64,000 bases of DNA from CAG-873 sp910578365 (GCA_951635545.1 OX620685.1:3100001-3164000), one strand, 5' to 3'; positions 18,263 to 26,649 are shown, counted from the first letter of the stretch. Made by a program: numbers and translations. The notes: generated by a model from the letters alone, not told the origin.

Positions 18263-18870
18263 TGCCCCTGCAACGAACTCTGAGTACCGGCAGTAATGAC
18301 CCGCTGCGTGAGTACGACCGTGTGATTATAGGCATAGACCCCGGCACTAACATAATGGGATACGGCATACTCGGCATCAAGGGCAAGCAGCCCCTGATGA
18401 TAGCCATGGGGCTGATAGAACTGAGCAAATTCGATAATCATTATATGCGACTGCACCGCATATACGAGCGGGTACTGGGCCTGATAGAACAGTACCTGCC
18501 CGACGAAATGGCCATAGAGGCTCCATTCTTTGGCAAAAATGTGCAGTCGATGCTAAAGCTTGGACGCGCTCAAGGTGTGGCCATGGCCGCCGCTCTCAGC
18601 CGCGATGTTCCCATCACTGAATACGAACCACGAAAAATCAAGCAGGTTATAACCGGCAACGGAGCTGCCTCGAAAGAACAAGTGTGCGAGATGTTGCGGC
18701 GGATGCTCGATATCCCACGCGAGAATCTGCTGCCCAAACTCGATGCCACCGACGCGCTGGCTGCAGCTCTCTGCCATTACTACGAATCGCAAAAACCTGT
18801 AAAAAACACTTCATGCAAATCCTGGAAAGATTTCATAGCAAAAAATCCCGGAAAGGTCACAGGCTTGTAG
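18262..18870 (+). CDS. ruvC: Holliday junction resolvase RuvC
   Basis: Cleaves four-way DNA junctions with RuvAB during recombinational repair. The four acidic catalytic residues are present: D26 (VIIGIDPGTN), E86 (MAIEAPFFGKN), D161 and D164 (KLDATDAL), matching D7, E66, D138 and D141 of the E. coli enzyme. The 202 residues include ~18 extra N-terminal residues relative to E. coli, and a start inside them cannot be excluded, but the TGATG overlap with DUF4286 supports the ATG at 18262. The C-terminal tail after the core is a basic extension. No ruvA or ruvB is in the window. Confidence 0.94.
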   Translation: MPLQRTLSTGSNDPLREYDRVIIGIDPGTNIMGYGILGIKGKQPLMIAMGLIELSKFDNHYMRLHRIYERVLGLIEQYLPDEMAIEAPFFGKNVQSMLKLGRAQGVAMAAALSRDVPITEYEPRKIKQVITGNGAASKEQVCEMLRRMLDIPRENLLPKLDATDALAAALCHYYESQKPVKNTSCKSWKDFIAKNPGKVTGL

Positions 18871-19529
18871 CTATGGCATTTATGCTGATGCTCACAGCTG
18901 TTCCACATATTGCCGCCGGCAGTGACGATGTGGCCGAGATGAGTATCGACGAAGCAATCGACATGGCATATGACGAATACATCCGCGATGTATCGCCGGA
19001 TGCTATGAGGCCGTACGCAGCCATGAGTATCTGTGGCGAAAGCGAGATTGATGCCGCGCATATGGCCCGTTTCGTACTTAGACATAATCCGGATTTCGAC
19101 CCGCAGATAGCACGCGAATTTATCCGTGCCGGGAGCCGCTACGGCATACGTGGCGATATCGCCTTCTGCCAGGCTATTGTGGAAACCGGATGGTTTAAAT
19201 ACACCGGAGGCACTGCCGTGACAGCCGACAGCCACAACTACTGCGGCCTGGGGGTGACGAGCAAAGGCCGCAAAGGAGCAAAATTCGCCACTGTGGCCGA
19301 CGGTGTGACGGCACATATACAGCATCTCTATGCCTATTGTACCACTGATGCCTTGCCCCCGGGTGAACGCAAACTCGACCCGCGCTTTGATATGGTAATC
19401 CGTGGATGCGCCAAACGCTGGCATGAACTGAATGGCCGCTGGGCCATGAACAGCCGTTACAGCACAGCAATATTATCGGTGTATGCATCGTTGAATGAAT
19501 TTGCCGGAAAATCAAAATGTCAAAAATAA
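18813..19529 (+). CDS. Exported glucosaminidase-domain protein (GH73-like)
   Basis: Predicted peptidoglycan beta-N-acetylglucosaminidase acting in the periplasm. The start at 18813 gives a signal peptide with a basic n-region (KKSRKGHR) and hydrophobic core MAFMLMLTAVPHIAA; a start at 18873, two bases after the ruvC stop, is the alternative. The enzyme domain covers about the last 140 residues: GIRGDIAFCQAIVETGWF carries the likely catalytic Glu, followed by HNYCGLGVT and FATVADGVTAHIQHLYAYC, the pattern of the LytG/FlgJ superfamily. Its 5' end overlaps ruvC in another frame and its 3' end overlaps the DUF6155 gene by 13 bases. Confidence 0.82.
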   Translation: MQILERFHSKKSRKGHRLVAMAFMLMLTAVPHIAAGSDDVAEMSIDEAIDMAYDEYIRDVSPDAMRPYAAMSICGESEIDAAHMARFVLRHNPDFDPQIAREFIRAGSRYGIRGDIAFCQAIVETGWFKYTGGTAVTADSHNYCGLGVTSKGRKGAKFATVADGVTAHIQHLYAYCTTDALPPGERKLDPRFDMVIRGCAKRWHELNGRWAMNSRYSTAILSVYASLNEFAGKSKCQK

Positions 19530-20029
19530 AATTAAAAAAAGAACTTCAGAATATGTCGAGAGAACAACTCCTCGACATCATACTGAACGTATACGACGCC
19601 CGCAAGGAGGCGCGCGAATACTTTGAGTTTTTTCTGAATCCGGACAGCGACGCTCTGCTGGAAAAATACTGCGCTATGATTCAGAAAGAAGTCATGCGGG
19701 CTAAGCGTGGCAACCGGGCCAAATTCCGTATATCTGTAATCAAAGGCCTAATCAAGAACTTCCAGAGTTTCGATTCTGGTCCGGAATACGTGCTGCGGCT
19801 GATAAGTTTTGCATTCATGCAGGTTATGCGCTACAGCCGTATTCTGTACTACAGCAATACTCAGGACAATGCAGCGGTGAAGCTGGCATGTGCCATGCTG
19901 GATTATGCCGACAAGCACCTGATGTTTGACCGCGCGGTAAAAGATATTGAGCTTGTACTGTCCGACGAACGCAACTCCTCGACCTATCTGAACCGGATAG
20001 TGCGCGAAGCGCTCGACCAACGCCAATAG
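19517..20029 (+). CDS. DUF6155 family protein
   Basis: Cytoplasmic, mostly helical protein of 170 residues. The opening MSKIKLKKELQNMSREQLLDIILNVYDA and the EYFEFFLNPDSDALLEKY segment match my memory of DUF6155, a small conserved family without known activity. It has no signal peptide or membrane helix. It is the last gene of the overlapping operon that begins at 13111. A new promoter starts immediately after its stop. Confidence 0.65.
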   Translation: MSKIKLKKELQNMSREQLLDIILNVYDARKEAREYFEFFLNPDSDALLEKYCAMIQKEVMRAKRGNRAKFRISVIKGLIKNFQSFDSGPEYVLRLISFAFMQVMRYSRILYYSNTQDNAAVKLACAMLDYADKHLMFDRAVKDIELVLSDERNSSTYLNRIVREALDQRQ

Positions 20030-20030
20030 T

Positions 20031-20061
20031 TTTGCCGCAAACAGATTTTTTGCTAACTTTG
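20031..20061 (+). promoter_or_regulatory. Promoter of the BamA/TamA-like gene
   Basis: TTTG (20031-20034), 19 bases, TAACTTTG (20054-20061): a perfect consensus match. The predicted transcription start falls at about 20065-20067, on the GTG start codon at 20066. Confidence 0.78.
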
Positions 20062-20065
20062 CACC

Positions 20066-22408
20066 GTGAAGTTCAAGCCTTGTAATATTATGGCAGTCGC
20101 TGCAACCGCACTATCGATGTGGGCGTGCAGTTCAGTGAAACATGTACCCGACGGCAAATATCTGCTCGACAAGGTAGATATCATCGCAGACTCACCTGAC
20201 AGAATCTCTACTGAAGACCTGCAATACTTTCTGCGTCAGACTCCTAATCATAAGGTGCTTGGATTTGCGAGGCTGCAGCTGGCAACTTACAGCCTCTCGG
20301 GCAGCGACTCCACCCGCTGGTACAACCGATGGCTGCGCCGGATAGGCCAGGCTCCTGTGATATACGATTCGCTGCTCACTGCAACTTCAGCTCGCCAGCT
20401 GCGAACTGCCATGATAAACCGAGGATACATGGACGCGACTGTCGAAGTCGATACCACTCTGCGGGGCAACAAACGAATTGGCGTGGAGTATGTGATACAT
20501 ACAGGGCATCCTCACTACATTGCCTCGGTACAATACGATATACCCGACACAGCCATACGGCGCCTGATTTTTGCCGACTCCACCCGCTTCGGCATTGAAC
20601 CGGGCAGCATTTTCGACAGAAAAAGACTCGACGACCTCAGAGCCTCGATAACCGAGAATCTGCGTAACAACGGATATTACGATTTCAACAAAGATAATAT
20701 CACATTCATTGCCGACACTGCCGCCGATTCAAAGGCTCTGGACCTAACCATGGTGCTACACAGTCCCAAAAATAGTGGTGCGCTTACTGCCGACTCTGCG
20801 GGAAACCACCGCCGATATGATATCAGGCGCGTGGTATTCGTAACAAACTACGATCCTAAACTGGGCGGTGAATACGCCCGTACACATGCCATTGACTCTG
20901 CAGACTATAAAGGCATAACGGTACTTTATGGACATGACCGCTATCTCAAACCGCAGACTCTTGAGGAAAAGTGCTATATACACCCCGGTCAGCCCTACGA
21001 CGCAGCCGATGTCGACCGTACATACGCAGCTCTCGGACAGCTCGGTATCGCAAAGTTCATCAATATAGAGATGCAGCCGGTGAGAACAATCGACGGTCAC
21101 ACGTGGATGGATGCCTATATACTTATGTCGCGCAACCGTAAGCAGGGAATATCGGTTGAAGTCGACGGCACCAATTCGGAGGGCGACTTCGGTTTCGGAG
21201 TCGGCGTTACATACCAGCACCGCGACCTTGCGCGAGGTAGCGAACTGCTTACCGCCAAAGTGCGTACAAGCTACGAAGCCCTTTCGGGCAATTTCGACGG
21301 GCTGGTCAACAACCGCTACACTGAATACGCCGGCGAAGTAGGCATAAGCTTTCCAAAGTTCATGGCCCCGTTGCTGCGCCGCTCATTTACCCGACGCATA
21401 AGGGCGAATACAGAGTTCGCAGTGTCGTTCAACTATCAGGAACGCCCCGAATACACACGCATTATTGCCGGTGCCGCATGGAAATACCACTGGACTCAGA
21501 ATCGCCCCTCATTTAACAGTCGCCAGAACTTCGATTTCATCGACATAAATTATGTAAAGCTGCCGCGCTCCACCATCAACTTCCTCGACTCGGTGGCTCC
21601 GACAAATCCCTTGCTGCGATATAGCTACGAGGACCATTTTATCATGCGCATGGGCTATACCTACTATCGAAGCAACCGGCGCACCCCCACAGCCACACTC
21701 AACGCTTTCGCGATACAGCCGTCGGTAACCACTCTGCGCGCTTCGATCGAAGTTGCAGGCAATCTGCTCTATGCCCTTTCGAACGTTGTAGGCCAGCATC
21801 GTCACGACGGCGTGTATAAAATTTTCGGCATACAGTATGCCCAGTACGTAAAAGGCGAGGCCGACTATACATACACCCGCAATTTCAATAGCCGCAATGC
21901 ACTGGCCTTCCATGTTGGAGCAGGCATAGCTTATCCTTACGGCAACTCCAGTATGGTTCCCTTCGAAAAACGCTTTTATGCCGGTGGCGCCAACGGAGTA
22001 CGCGGCTGGGGAGTGCGTACTCTCGGTCCGGGAGCATACGATTCCAAAAACTCGGTAACCGACTTCATAAACCAGTGCGGCGACATTCGCCTCGACCTAA
22101 GCCTGGAGTACCGCGCCAAGCTCTTCTGGGTTTTTGAGGGTGCTCTGTTTATCGATGCCGGAAATATATGGACAATCAAAAACTATGTGAACCAGCCCGG
22201 GGGCGAGTTCCGCTTCAATAAGTTCTACAAGCAGATAGCGGCGGCTTACGGCCTTGGCATCCGCATGGACTTCACATACTTTCTGCTGCGTTTCGACCTT
22301 GGCATGAAGGCCCATAACCCTGCTATGAATCAGGAGCCGTGGCCATTGATTCATCCCAAATGGGGGCGCGACGCCAATTTCCACTTCTCGGTGGGCTATC
22401 CTTTTTGA
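20066..22408 (+). CDS. BamA/TamA family outer-membrane beta-barrel lipoprotein
   Basis: Predicted outer-membrane assembly or translocation pore of the Omp85 superfamily. The N-terminus is a lipoprotein signal with lipobox MWAC. Residues ~30-370 hold POTRA-like repeats (the VDIIADSPDRISTEDLQYFL, VEVDTTLRGNKRIGVEY and IGIAKFINIEMQPV regions). The C-terminal ~400 residues are the barrel, with the conserved Omp85 motif RFYAGGANGVRGWG and a final aromatic Phe as in other outer-membrane barrels. The start is GTG at 20066 (MKFKPCNIMAV, with a basic n-region). An ATG at 20090 would give a signal peptide lacking positive charge, but the promoter lies unusually close, so the choice is open. Lipidated TamA-like proteins are common in Bacteroidetes. 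Confidence 0.88.
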   Translation: MKFKPCNIMAVAATALSMWACSSVKHVPDGKYLLDKVDIIADSPDRISTEDLQYFLRQTPNHKVLGFARLQLATYSLSGSDSTRWYNRWLRRIGQAPVIYDSLLTATSARQLRTAMINRGYMDATVEVDTTLRGNKRIGVEYVIHTGHPHYIASVQYDIPDTAIRRLIFADSTRFGIEPGSIFDRKRLDDLRASITENLRNNGYYDFNKDNITFIADTAADSKALDLTMVLHSPKNSGALTADSAGNHRRYDIRRVVFVTNYDPKLGGEYARTHAIDSADYKGITVLYGHDRYLKPQTLEEKCYIHPGQPYDAADVDRTYAALGQLGIAKFINIEMQPVRTIDGHTWMDAYILMSRNRKQGISVEVDGTNSEGDFGFGVGVTYQHRDLARGSELLTAKVRTSYEALSGNFDGLVNNRYTEYAGEVGISFPKFMAPLLRRSFTRRIRANTEFAVSFNYQERPEYTRIIAGAAWKYHWTQNRPSFNSRQNFDFIDINYVKLPRSTINFLDSVAPTNPLLRYSYEDHFIMRMGYTYYRSNRRTPTATLNAFAIQPSVTTLRASIEVAGNLLYALSNVVGQHRHDGVYKIFGIQYAQYVKGEADYTYTRNFNSRNALAFHVGAGIAYPYGNSSMVPFEKRFYAGGANGVRGWGVRTLGPGAYDSKNSVTDFINQCGDIRLDLSLEYRAKLFWVFEGALFIDAGNIWTIKNYVNQPGGEFRFNKFYKQIAAAYGLGIRMDFTYFLLRFDLGMKAHNPAMNQEPWPLIHPKWGRDANFHFSVGYPF

Positions 22409-22442
22409 GTTATTATATGTTGAACGTATAAATGATTTAATT

Positions 22443-23093
22443 ATGTCGAAAAGCCTTGTAATATTTGATCTCGACGGCACACTGCTCAATACTATCGACG
22501 ACCTTGGAAATTCCGCCAACGAGGCCATGCGTCAGCTGGGCTATCCTACCCATCCGCTGAGTTCATATCCTATGATGGTAGGCAACGGCATTACCCGGCT
22601 GATTGAACGGGCGCTCCCCGAAGAGGCTCGCGACGAAAAAACCGTAACCGATGCACGCCACCGTTTCATGGCCTTTTACGACCAGCATTGCTGCGATTTG
22701 ACTGTGCCCTATCCCGGCATAGAATTGATGCTGGAAGAACTTACCCGTCGCGATATTAATCTGGCCGTGACGTCAAACAAGTATCAACGGGCGGTATCGC
22801 AGCTCATAAATCATTTCTTTAGCAAATACAATTTCAAGGTGGTTCTGGGGCAGCACGACGGAGTGCCTACGAAGCCCGACCCGTCGATTGTGTTCGAGGC
22901 TCTGGCCATGTGTCCGACTCCGAAATCCGATGTCCTGTATGTTGGCGACTCGGGTGTGGATATGGAAACTGCCCGGCGAGCCTGTGTCGAATCGGTGGGT
23001 GTCACCTGGGGCTTCCGCCCTGTGCGTGAACTGAAGGCCGCCTATGCCGACCATATTATTGAGGAACCATGCGATTTGCTGGGATTGCTCTAA
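22443..23093 (+). CDS. gph: HAD-family phosphoglycolate phosphatase
   Basis: Dephosphorylates small phosphometabolites such as 2-phosphoglycolate in the cytoplasm. The 216 residues have all four HAD motifs: FDLDGTLLNT (nucleophile Asp), VTSNK (motif II), the KPDPS lysine (motif III) and YVGDSGVDMETA (motif IV acids). The cap is the small helical type of Gph/PGPase. Substrate is inferred from family resemblance; pyrophosphatase or another sugar phosphatase activity remains possible. It starts 34 bases after the BamA-like gene and ends in a very strong hairpin. Confidence 0.86.
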   Translation: MSKSLVIFDLDGTLLNTIDDLGNSANEAMRQLGYPTHPLSSYPMMVGNGITRLIERALPEEARDEKTVTDARHRFMAFYDQHCCDLTVPYPGIELMLEELTRRDINLAVTSNKYQRAVSQLINHFFSKYNFKVVLGQHDGVPTKPDPSIVFEALAMCPTPKSDVLYVGDSGVDMETARRACVESVGVTWGFRPVRELKAAYADHIIEEPCDLLGLL

Positions 23094-23130
23094 AAATAAA
23101 GGAGAGTCAAGTGACTCTCCTTTATTTTTA
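23091..23130 (+). terminator. Bidirectional terminator with 18-bp perfect stem
   Basis: TAAAAATAAAGGAGAGTC pairs perfectly with its complement across a four-base loop (AAGT). A/T-rich ends on both sides let it serve gph and the convergent nitroreductase gene. Confidence 0.88.
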
Positions 23131-23143
23131 GCCGTATTTACCA

Positions 23144-23770
23144 TTACCATTTCTGGTAGTGTATTTTCTCCGGATTCCACTTGTCTTTGGGCTGGTTTTC
23201 GCCTGCGGGATATCCGAGGGTAATCACATTCAGCGGAATTATATTCTCCGGAAGCTGAAGCACACGTCTTACGCCGGAGATACGCTCATCATCCGGATAA
23301 ACACCACACCACACTGCTCCAAGACCATAAGCGTGGGCTGCAAGCAGTATATTTTCAGTAGAAGCGCTACAGTCCTGAATCCAGTATTCCTGTGCACGAC
23401 CTTCAAGGGTTTGATTCATGTCGCCACACACTACTATTGCCGCCGTAGCCCCGGCCAGGTGTGCATGCGGATGCGCTGCGTCGAGGCTGTCGAGAATCTG
23501 TCGGTCGGTAATTGCTACATAAGCCCAGGGCTGTTTGTTCACGGCTGTCGGAGCCGCCATACCGGCTCGCAGCAGCAGGTCGAGGGTATCCTTGGCAACT
23601 GCCTTTTCGCTGAACTGGCGCACACTTGTGCGAGTCATGATATTTTCTATCACAGCCTCTGTGGCGTTGCATTTGCTATTTTCAGCAGTTTGATTGGTGC
23701 CTGTACACGAAGCAACACCGACCATAACGGCCGCGGCCGCCAAGTTTGTTATTATTCCGTTTTTCTTCAT
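23144..23770 (-). CDS. Nitroreductase-family lipoprotein
   Basis: FMN-dependent oxidoreductase of the nitroreductase fold, predicted to be membrane-anchored. The N-terminus MKKNGIITNLAAAAVMVGVASC is a lipoprotein signal with lipobox VASC, unusual for this normally cytoplasmic family but recurrent in Bacteroidales. The catalytic domain shows the FMN-binding TRTSVRQF, the MAAPTAVNKQPWAYVAI segment, DCSASTENILLAAHAYGLGAVWCG and the LGYPAG end. Substrate unknown. An IS630 element is inserted five bases before its ATG on the same strand, so its native promoter has been displaced and it may now depend on read-through from the element. Confidence 0.88.
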   Translation of the reverse strand: MKKNGIITNLAAAAVMVGVASCTGTNQTAENSKCNATEAVIENIMTRTSVRQFSEKAVAKDTLDLLLRAGMAAPTAVNKQPWAYVAITDRQILDSLDAAHPHAHLAGATAAIVVCGDMNQTLEGRAQEYWIQDCSASTENILLAAHAYGLGAVWCGVYPDDERISGVRRVLQLPENIIPLNVITLGYPAGENQPKDKWNPEKIHYQKW

Positions 23771-23800
23771 AATTAAGTAAGTCGTAAAAATTAATTTATA

Positions 23801-24433
23801 CTAAGCCGCATGGGCAAAATTGATATTGAGTTCAGATCCAAGCGCAGCCAACGCACGGTTAGTTGCATAGAGCAGGGATTCTGTGGAGCAATAATCCGCA
23901 GGTCTGAGCCATTTGCCCTTGAGGATTCTCCAGAGCGTCTCGGCGATATTCAAATGTGGACTGTACGGTGGAAGGAAAAAGAGATACAACCCACGTTTCT
24001 CCCATATTGGACGGAGTTCCCGCATGAGTTTGCATCTGTGGACGCTTGCATTGTCAAGGACAACAAAAGTGTTTTTACGGATACGGAGAGAAAATCGGTC
24101 AAGAAAGTCGGCAACCTTGTCAGCGGTCATATTCTCAGTTGTGGAGAATCCTTCATATCGATTGTTGCGGTCTATCATGCCGAAAATATTGAGTCTCAGA
24201 CCTCTTTCAGATGGGATATAGACATCTTCACCTCGGAACTGCCATCCGTATGGCACATATCCCTCGGTGCAGATGTGGCTTTCATCTCCATAATAAATGT
24301 CGATGAGACAATCTTTTTCCTGTTGTACGAGTTCTTGCAGCTTCTCGGTCTTATACGCATAGAGCTGCGGCGAGGGTTTCCCCTTTGGACGTTTTCTTAT
24401 GCGTCTATATCCCGCGCCAAGGCGGATAAAAAA
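23801..24433 (-). CDS. IS630 transposase catalytic half (OrfB, reached by -1 frameshift)
   Basis: Carries the DDE active site: Asp in DIYYGDESH, Asp in TFVVLDNASVH and Glu in YSPHLNIAETLWRILK, the IS630 arrangement. The frame is open upstream to 24880, but upstream of about 24430 its translation is arginine-rich and meaningless because the real protein is in the OrfA frame there. OrfA and OrfB overlap around the heptamer T-TTT-TTA (24433-24427, minus strand), the arrangement of a programmed -1 frameshift. The fused product would be about 337 residues, the usual length for the family. Stop at 23801. Confidence 0.85.
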   Translation of the reverse strand, partial: FFIRLGAGYRRIRKRPKGKPSPQLYAYKTEKLQELVQQEKDCLIDIYYGDESHICTEGYVPYGWQFRGEDVYIPSERGLRLNIFGMIDRNNRYEGFSTTENMTADKVADFLDRFSLRIRKNTFVVLDNASVHRCKLMRELRPIWEKRGLYLFFLPPYSPHLNIAETLWRILKGKWLRPADYCSTESLLYATNRALAALGSELNINFAHAA

Positions 24434-24813
24434 GCCCTGAAGGTACTCTCGGAGGCTTCTTTCCCTGAAGCCTGCTGCCATGCCTCTTTCGCTTTCTTCA
24501 CGCTCTGCCTGTCGTTCTCTATGGCTTTGCGTACCGACTCTTCGTCCGAGCAGTCCATTATTGGCTTCCGACCCCGTCCTGGACGTGTTTCCAGTCCTTT
24601 GATTCCTTCGGCCTCGAAGCGTTTCACCCAGGAATTGACTGATATATGGGTCATATCGGTCTGTTCTCCAACCTGTTCCGAAGTCAGGCCGGTGGATTTC
24701 AGAAGCACTGCGCGACAGCGCATACGGTATGCGTGGCTCTTGCCTTGGCGAAAGCCTCCCTCTAATTGCAGACGTTGTTGGTCTGTCAGTTGTATAACTT
24801 TGATTTTTGCGAT
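24397..24813 (-). CDS. IS630 transposase DNA-binding half (OrfA)
   Basis: Helix-turn-helix part of the transposase: KSTGLTSEQVGEQTDMTHISVNSWVKRFEAEGIKGL is a typical IS630 recognition region, followed by GRGRKPIM and a helical linker. The family's sequence continues upstream of the only ATG (24723): KIKVIQLTDQQRLQLEGGF and RQGKSHAYR are clearly homologous-looking but preceded by no ATG. An ATC at 24811-24813 stands where a start is expected, just after an in-frame stop. So either a non-ATG start is used or the start codon has mutated. The frame closes at 24397, shortly after the slippery heptamer. Confidence 0.75.
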   Translation of the reverse strand: MAKIKVIQLTDQQRLQLEGGFRQGKSHAYRMRCRAVLLKSTGLTSEQVGEQTDMTHISVNSWVKRFEAEGIKGLETRPGRGRKPIMDCSDEESVRKAIENDRQSVKKAKEAWQQASGKEASESTFRAFLSALARDIDA

Positions 24814-24930
24814 AGCGTTGTGTCTTTATGTGTTTACACAAAGATACGCAAAAAAATTGATATAAACTAATTTTCAACATCTACTTAGCTTGTATAGTTT
24901 TTATTATGCAAAGATAAGGAAAAAAGGCTT

Positions 24931-24969
24931 AAAAATGCAGCACGGCTGCGGTTTTTACCGCAGCCGTGC
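24931..24969 (-). terminator. Terminator of the AspT/YidE-type transporter gene
   Basis: GCACGGCTGCGG pairs perfectly with CCGCAGCCGTGC over a six-base loop; reading the minus strand, a T-run follows at 24935-24931. Confidence 0.85.
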
Positions 24970-24990
24970 CATTATAGTGGGTAAATTGCA

Positions 24991-26649
24991 TTAGCCTAAA
25001 CAAAGTATCAGGGCCTGAGCAGCTACCACGCGCAGGAACATTGTGAGCGGGTAAACGGTAGAATAGGCCACTGCCGGAGCATCGTTATTGGTGCTGTTGT
25101 TGGCGTAGGCCAGTGCGGGGGGATCGGTACAACCGCCCGAGAACAGACCCATTATTGTAAGGTAATTGATTTTGTATTTTCCGCGGGCAATAAGACCTAC
25201 TACAATCAGAGGCACCACTGTGATGATGAAACCCCAGATTACCCACCACATGCCGGTAGGATTGAACACGGCGTCGGCAAAACCCTTGCCGGCCGCTATA
25301 CCTACCGATGCAAGGAAGAGGCAGATGCCGAGCTCGCGCAGAAGCAGCGATGCCGACGATGATGTATAGGTGATGAGCTTGGCCTTGTAACCGAAGCGGC
25401 TGAGCAGTATGGCCACTACCAGCGGGCCGCCGGCCAGACCAAGCTTCATGCCGAAACCTACGTTAATCGAACCAAGCACTATACCCAGTATGATACCCAC
25501 GAATATGGTTATGAGGTTAGGCTGGTTGAGGCGCTTCATGGAGTTGCCAAGGCGCTGAGCCAAGCGCTCGATGTCGTCGAGGTTGCCTACTACGGTGATT
25601 CGGTCGCCCATCTGCAGACGAAGGTTGGGCGATGCCAGCAGATCCACGCCGGCACGGTTCACTCGTGTGGCGTTGAGTTTGTAGCCGTTGTGCAGGCGCA
25701 GCGAACCAAGGGCCACGCCGTTGTACTCGCTCTTTGTAACTACTATACGACGCGAATAAACCGGTGTGGGGTTCGACTCCCAGTCCATGTCGGATTCCGG
25801 ACCGATTACAGCCTTGAAGCGCGATACGTCCTGTGCCGAGCATACAATCAGCAGTCTGTCGCCGGTAAATATCTGCGAGCTTGAGCGCGGAATTTCCACC
25901 TTGCCGTCTTTATTCATAATACGCGAAACCACAAAGTTGCACTGTATCACATCGTGCAGCTGCAGCAGAGTATGTCCGCTTACGAGTTTGTTGGTTACTT
26001 CGATGGTGATTATGTAGGGCTTGAGCTGGGCGCTTTCCTGGTCTTGCTCGATTTCCAGAATTTCGTCCTGCACTTTGATGCCGAATATCCCCTTGATAAC
26101 GAACATGGCAAGAATAATGCCTACCACACCGAGCGGATAAGCCGCGGCATAGCCCGAGGCCATTATATTGGCCTGTTCGGCTCCGGCCGTCATGGTGGTG
26201 ATGGTTTGCTGTGCGGCTGCCAGACCGGGCGTGTTGGTCACAGCACCGCTCATCACACCAACCAGAGCACTGATATCGTTTATATTGCCGAAGTAGTAAA
26301 TGCCAAGCACTATCAGCACGTTGAGTGCTATACCGGTCATAGCAAGCATGTTGAGCCTTATTCCTCCCTCCTTGAATGAGGAGAAAAAGCCCGGGCCTAC
26401 CTGGAGGCCAATCGAGAAAATAAACAGTATGAGGCCGAATTCGCGCACGAATTTAAGAATTTCGCTGTTCACCACATAACCAAGATGACCCATCAGAATT
26501 CCTACAAAAAGCACGAATGTCACTCCCAGCGATACACCGAATATTTTCAGTTTACCGATAAAAATGCCGGCTGCAATCACAAAGGAATACAATACCAGAG
26601 TGCTGGCTATACCCTCCTGACCTGGACTGAAAATTTGTAACAAATCCAT
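24991..26649 (-). CDS. AspT/YidE/YbjL-family putative transporter
   Basis: Inner-membrane protein of 552 residues, likely an anion or amino-acid antiporter. Two hydrophobic halves, residues ~1-190 and ~375-552, are the AspT-type duplication: both contain conserved glycine-rich stretches (GLILFIFSIGLQVGPGFF; GICLFLASVGIAAGKGF) and the motif pair SGAVTNTPGLAAAQ and SGGCTDPPALAYA. Between them are two RCK_C (TrkA-C) regulatory domains (YIITIEVTNKLVSGHTL..., RIVVTKSEYNGVALGSL...). Transported substrate unknown. A TAACTTTG box lies 57 bases upstream of the ATG. Its upstream region is interrupted further out by a MITE-like element. Confidence 0.9.
   Translation of the reverse strand: MDLLQIFSPGQEGIASTLVLYSFVIAAGIFIGKLKIFGVSLGVTFVLFVGILMGHLGYVVNSEILKFVREFGLILFIFSIGLQVGPGFFSSFKEGGIRLNMLAMTGIALNVLIVLGIYYFGNINDISALVGVMSGAVTNTPGLAAAQQTITTMTAGAEQANIMASGYAAAYPLGVVGIILAMFVIKGIFGIKVQDEILEIEQDQESAQLKPYIITIEVTNKLVSGHTLLQLHDVIQCNFVVSRIMNKDGKVEIPRSSSQIFTGDRLLIVCSAQDVSRFKAVIGPESDMDWESNPTPVYSRRIVVTKSEYNGVALGSLRLHNGYKLNATRVNRAGVDLLASPNLRLQMGDRITVVGNLDDIERLAQRLGNSMKRLNQPNLITIFVGIILGIVLGSINVGFGMKLGLAGGPLVVAILLSRFGYKAKLITYTSSSASLLLRELGICLFLASVGIAAGKGFADAVFNPTGMWWVIWGFIITVVPLIVVGLIARGKYKINYLTIMGLFSGGCTDPPALAYANNSTNNDAPAVAYSTVYPLTMFLRVVAAQALILCLG

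Larger units (their letters stand above)
23776..24885 (-). mobile_element. IS630-family insertion sequence, 1110 bp
   Basis: Flanked by TA on both sides (23774-23775 and 24886-24887), the dinucleotide duplication typical of the IS630/Tc1 group. The ends are imperfect inverted repeats, 19 of 25 positions identical: AGTAAGTCG... on the left against AGTAGATGT... on the right, both ending in TTTATA. The element encodes a transposase split over two frames, both on the minus strand. It landed directly upstream of the nitroreductase lipoprotein gene. Confidence 0.85.

Noticed and set aside
24434..24880. Upstream half of the long frame containing the IS630 catalytic domain
   Set aside because: Its arginine-rich translation is meaningless; the true protein in this stretch is in the OrfA frame, joined by -1 frameshift.
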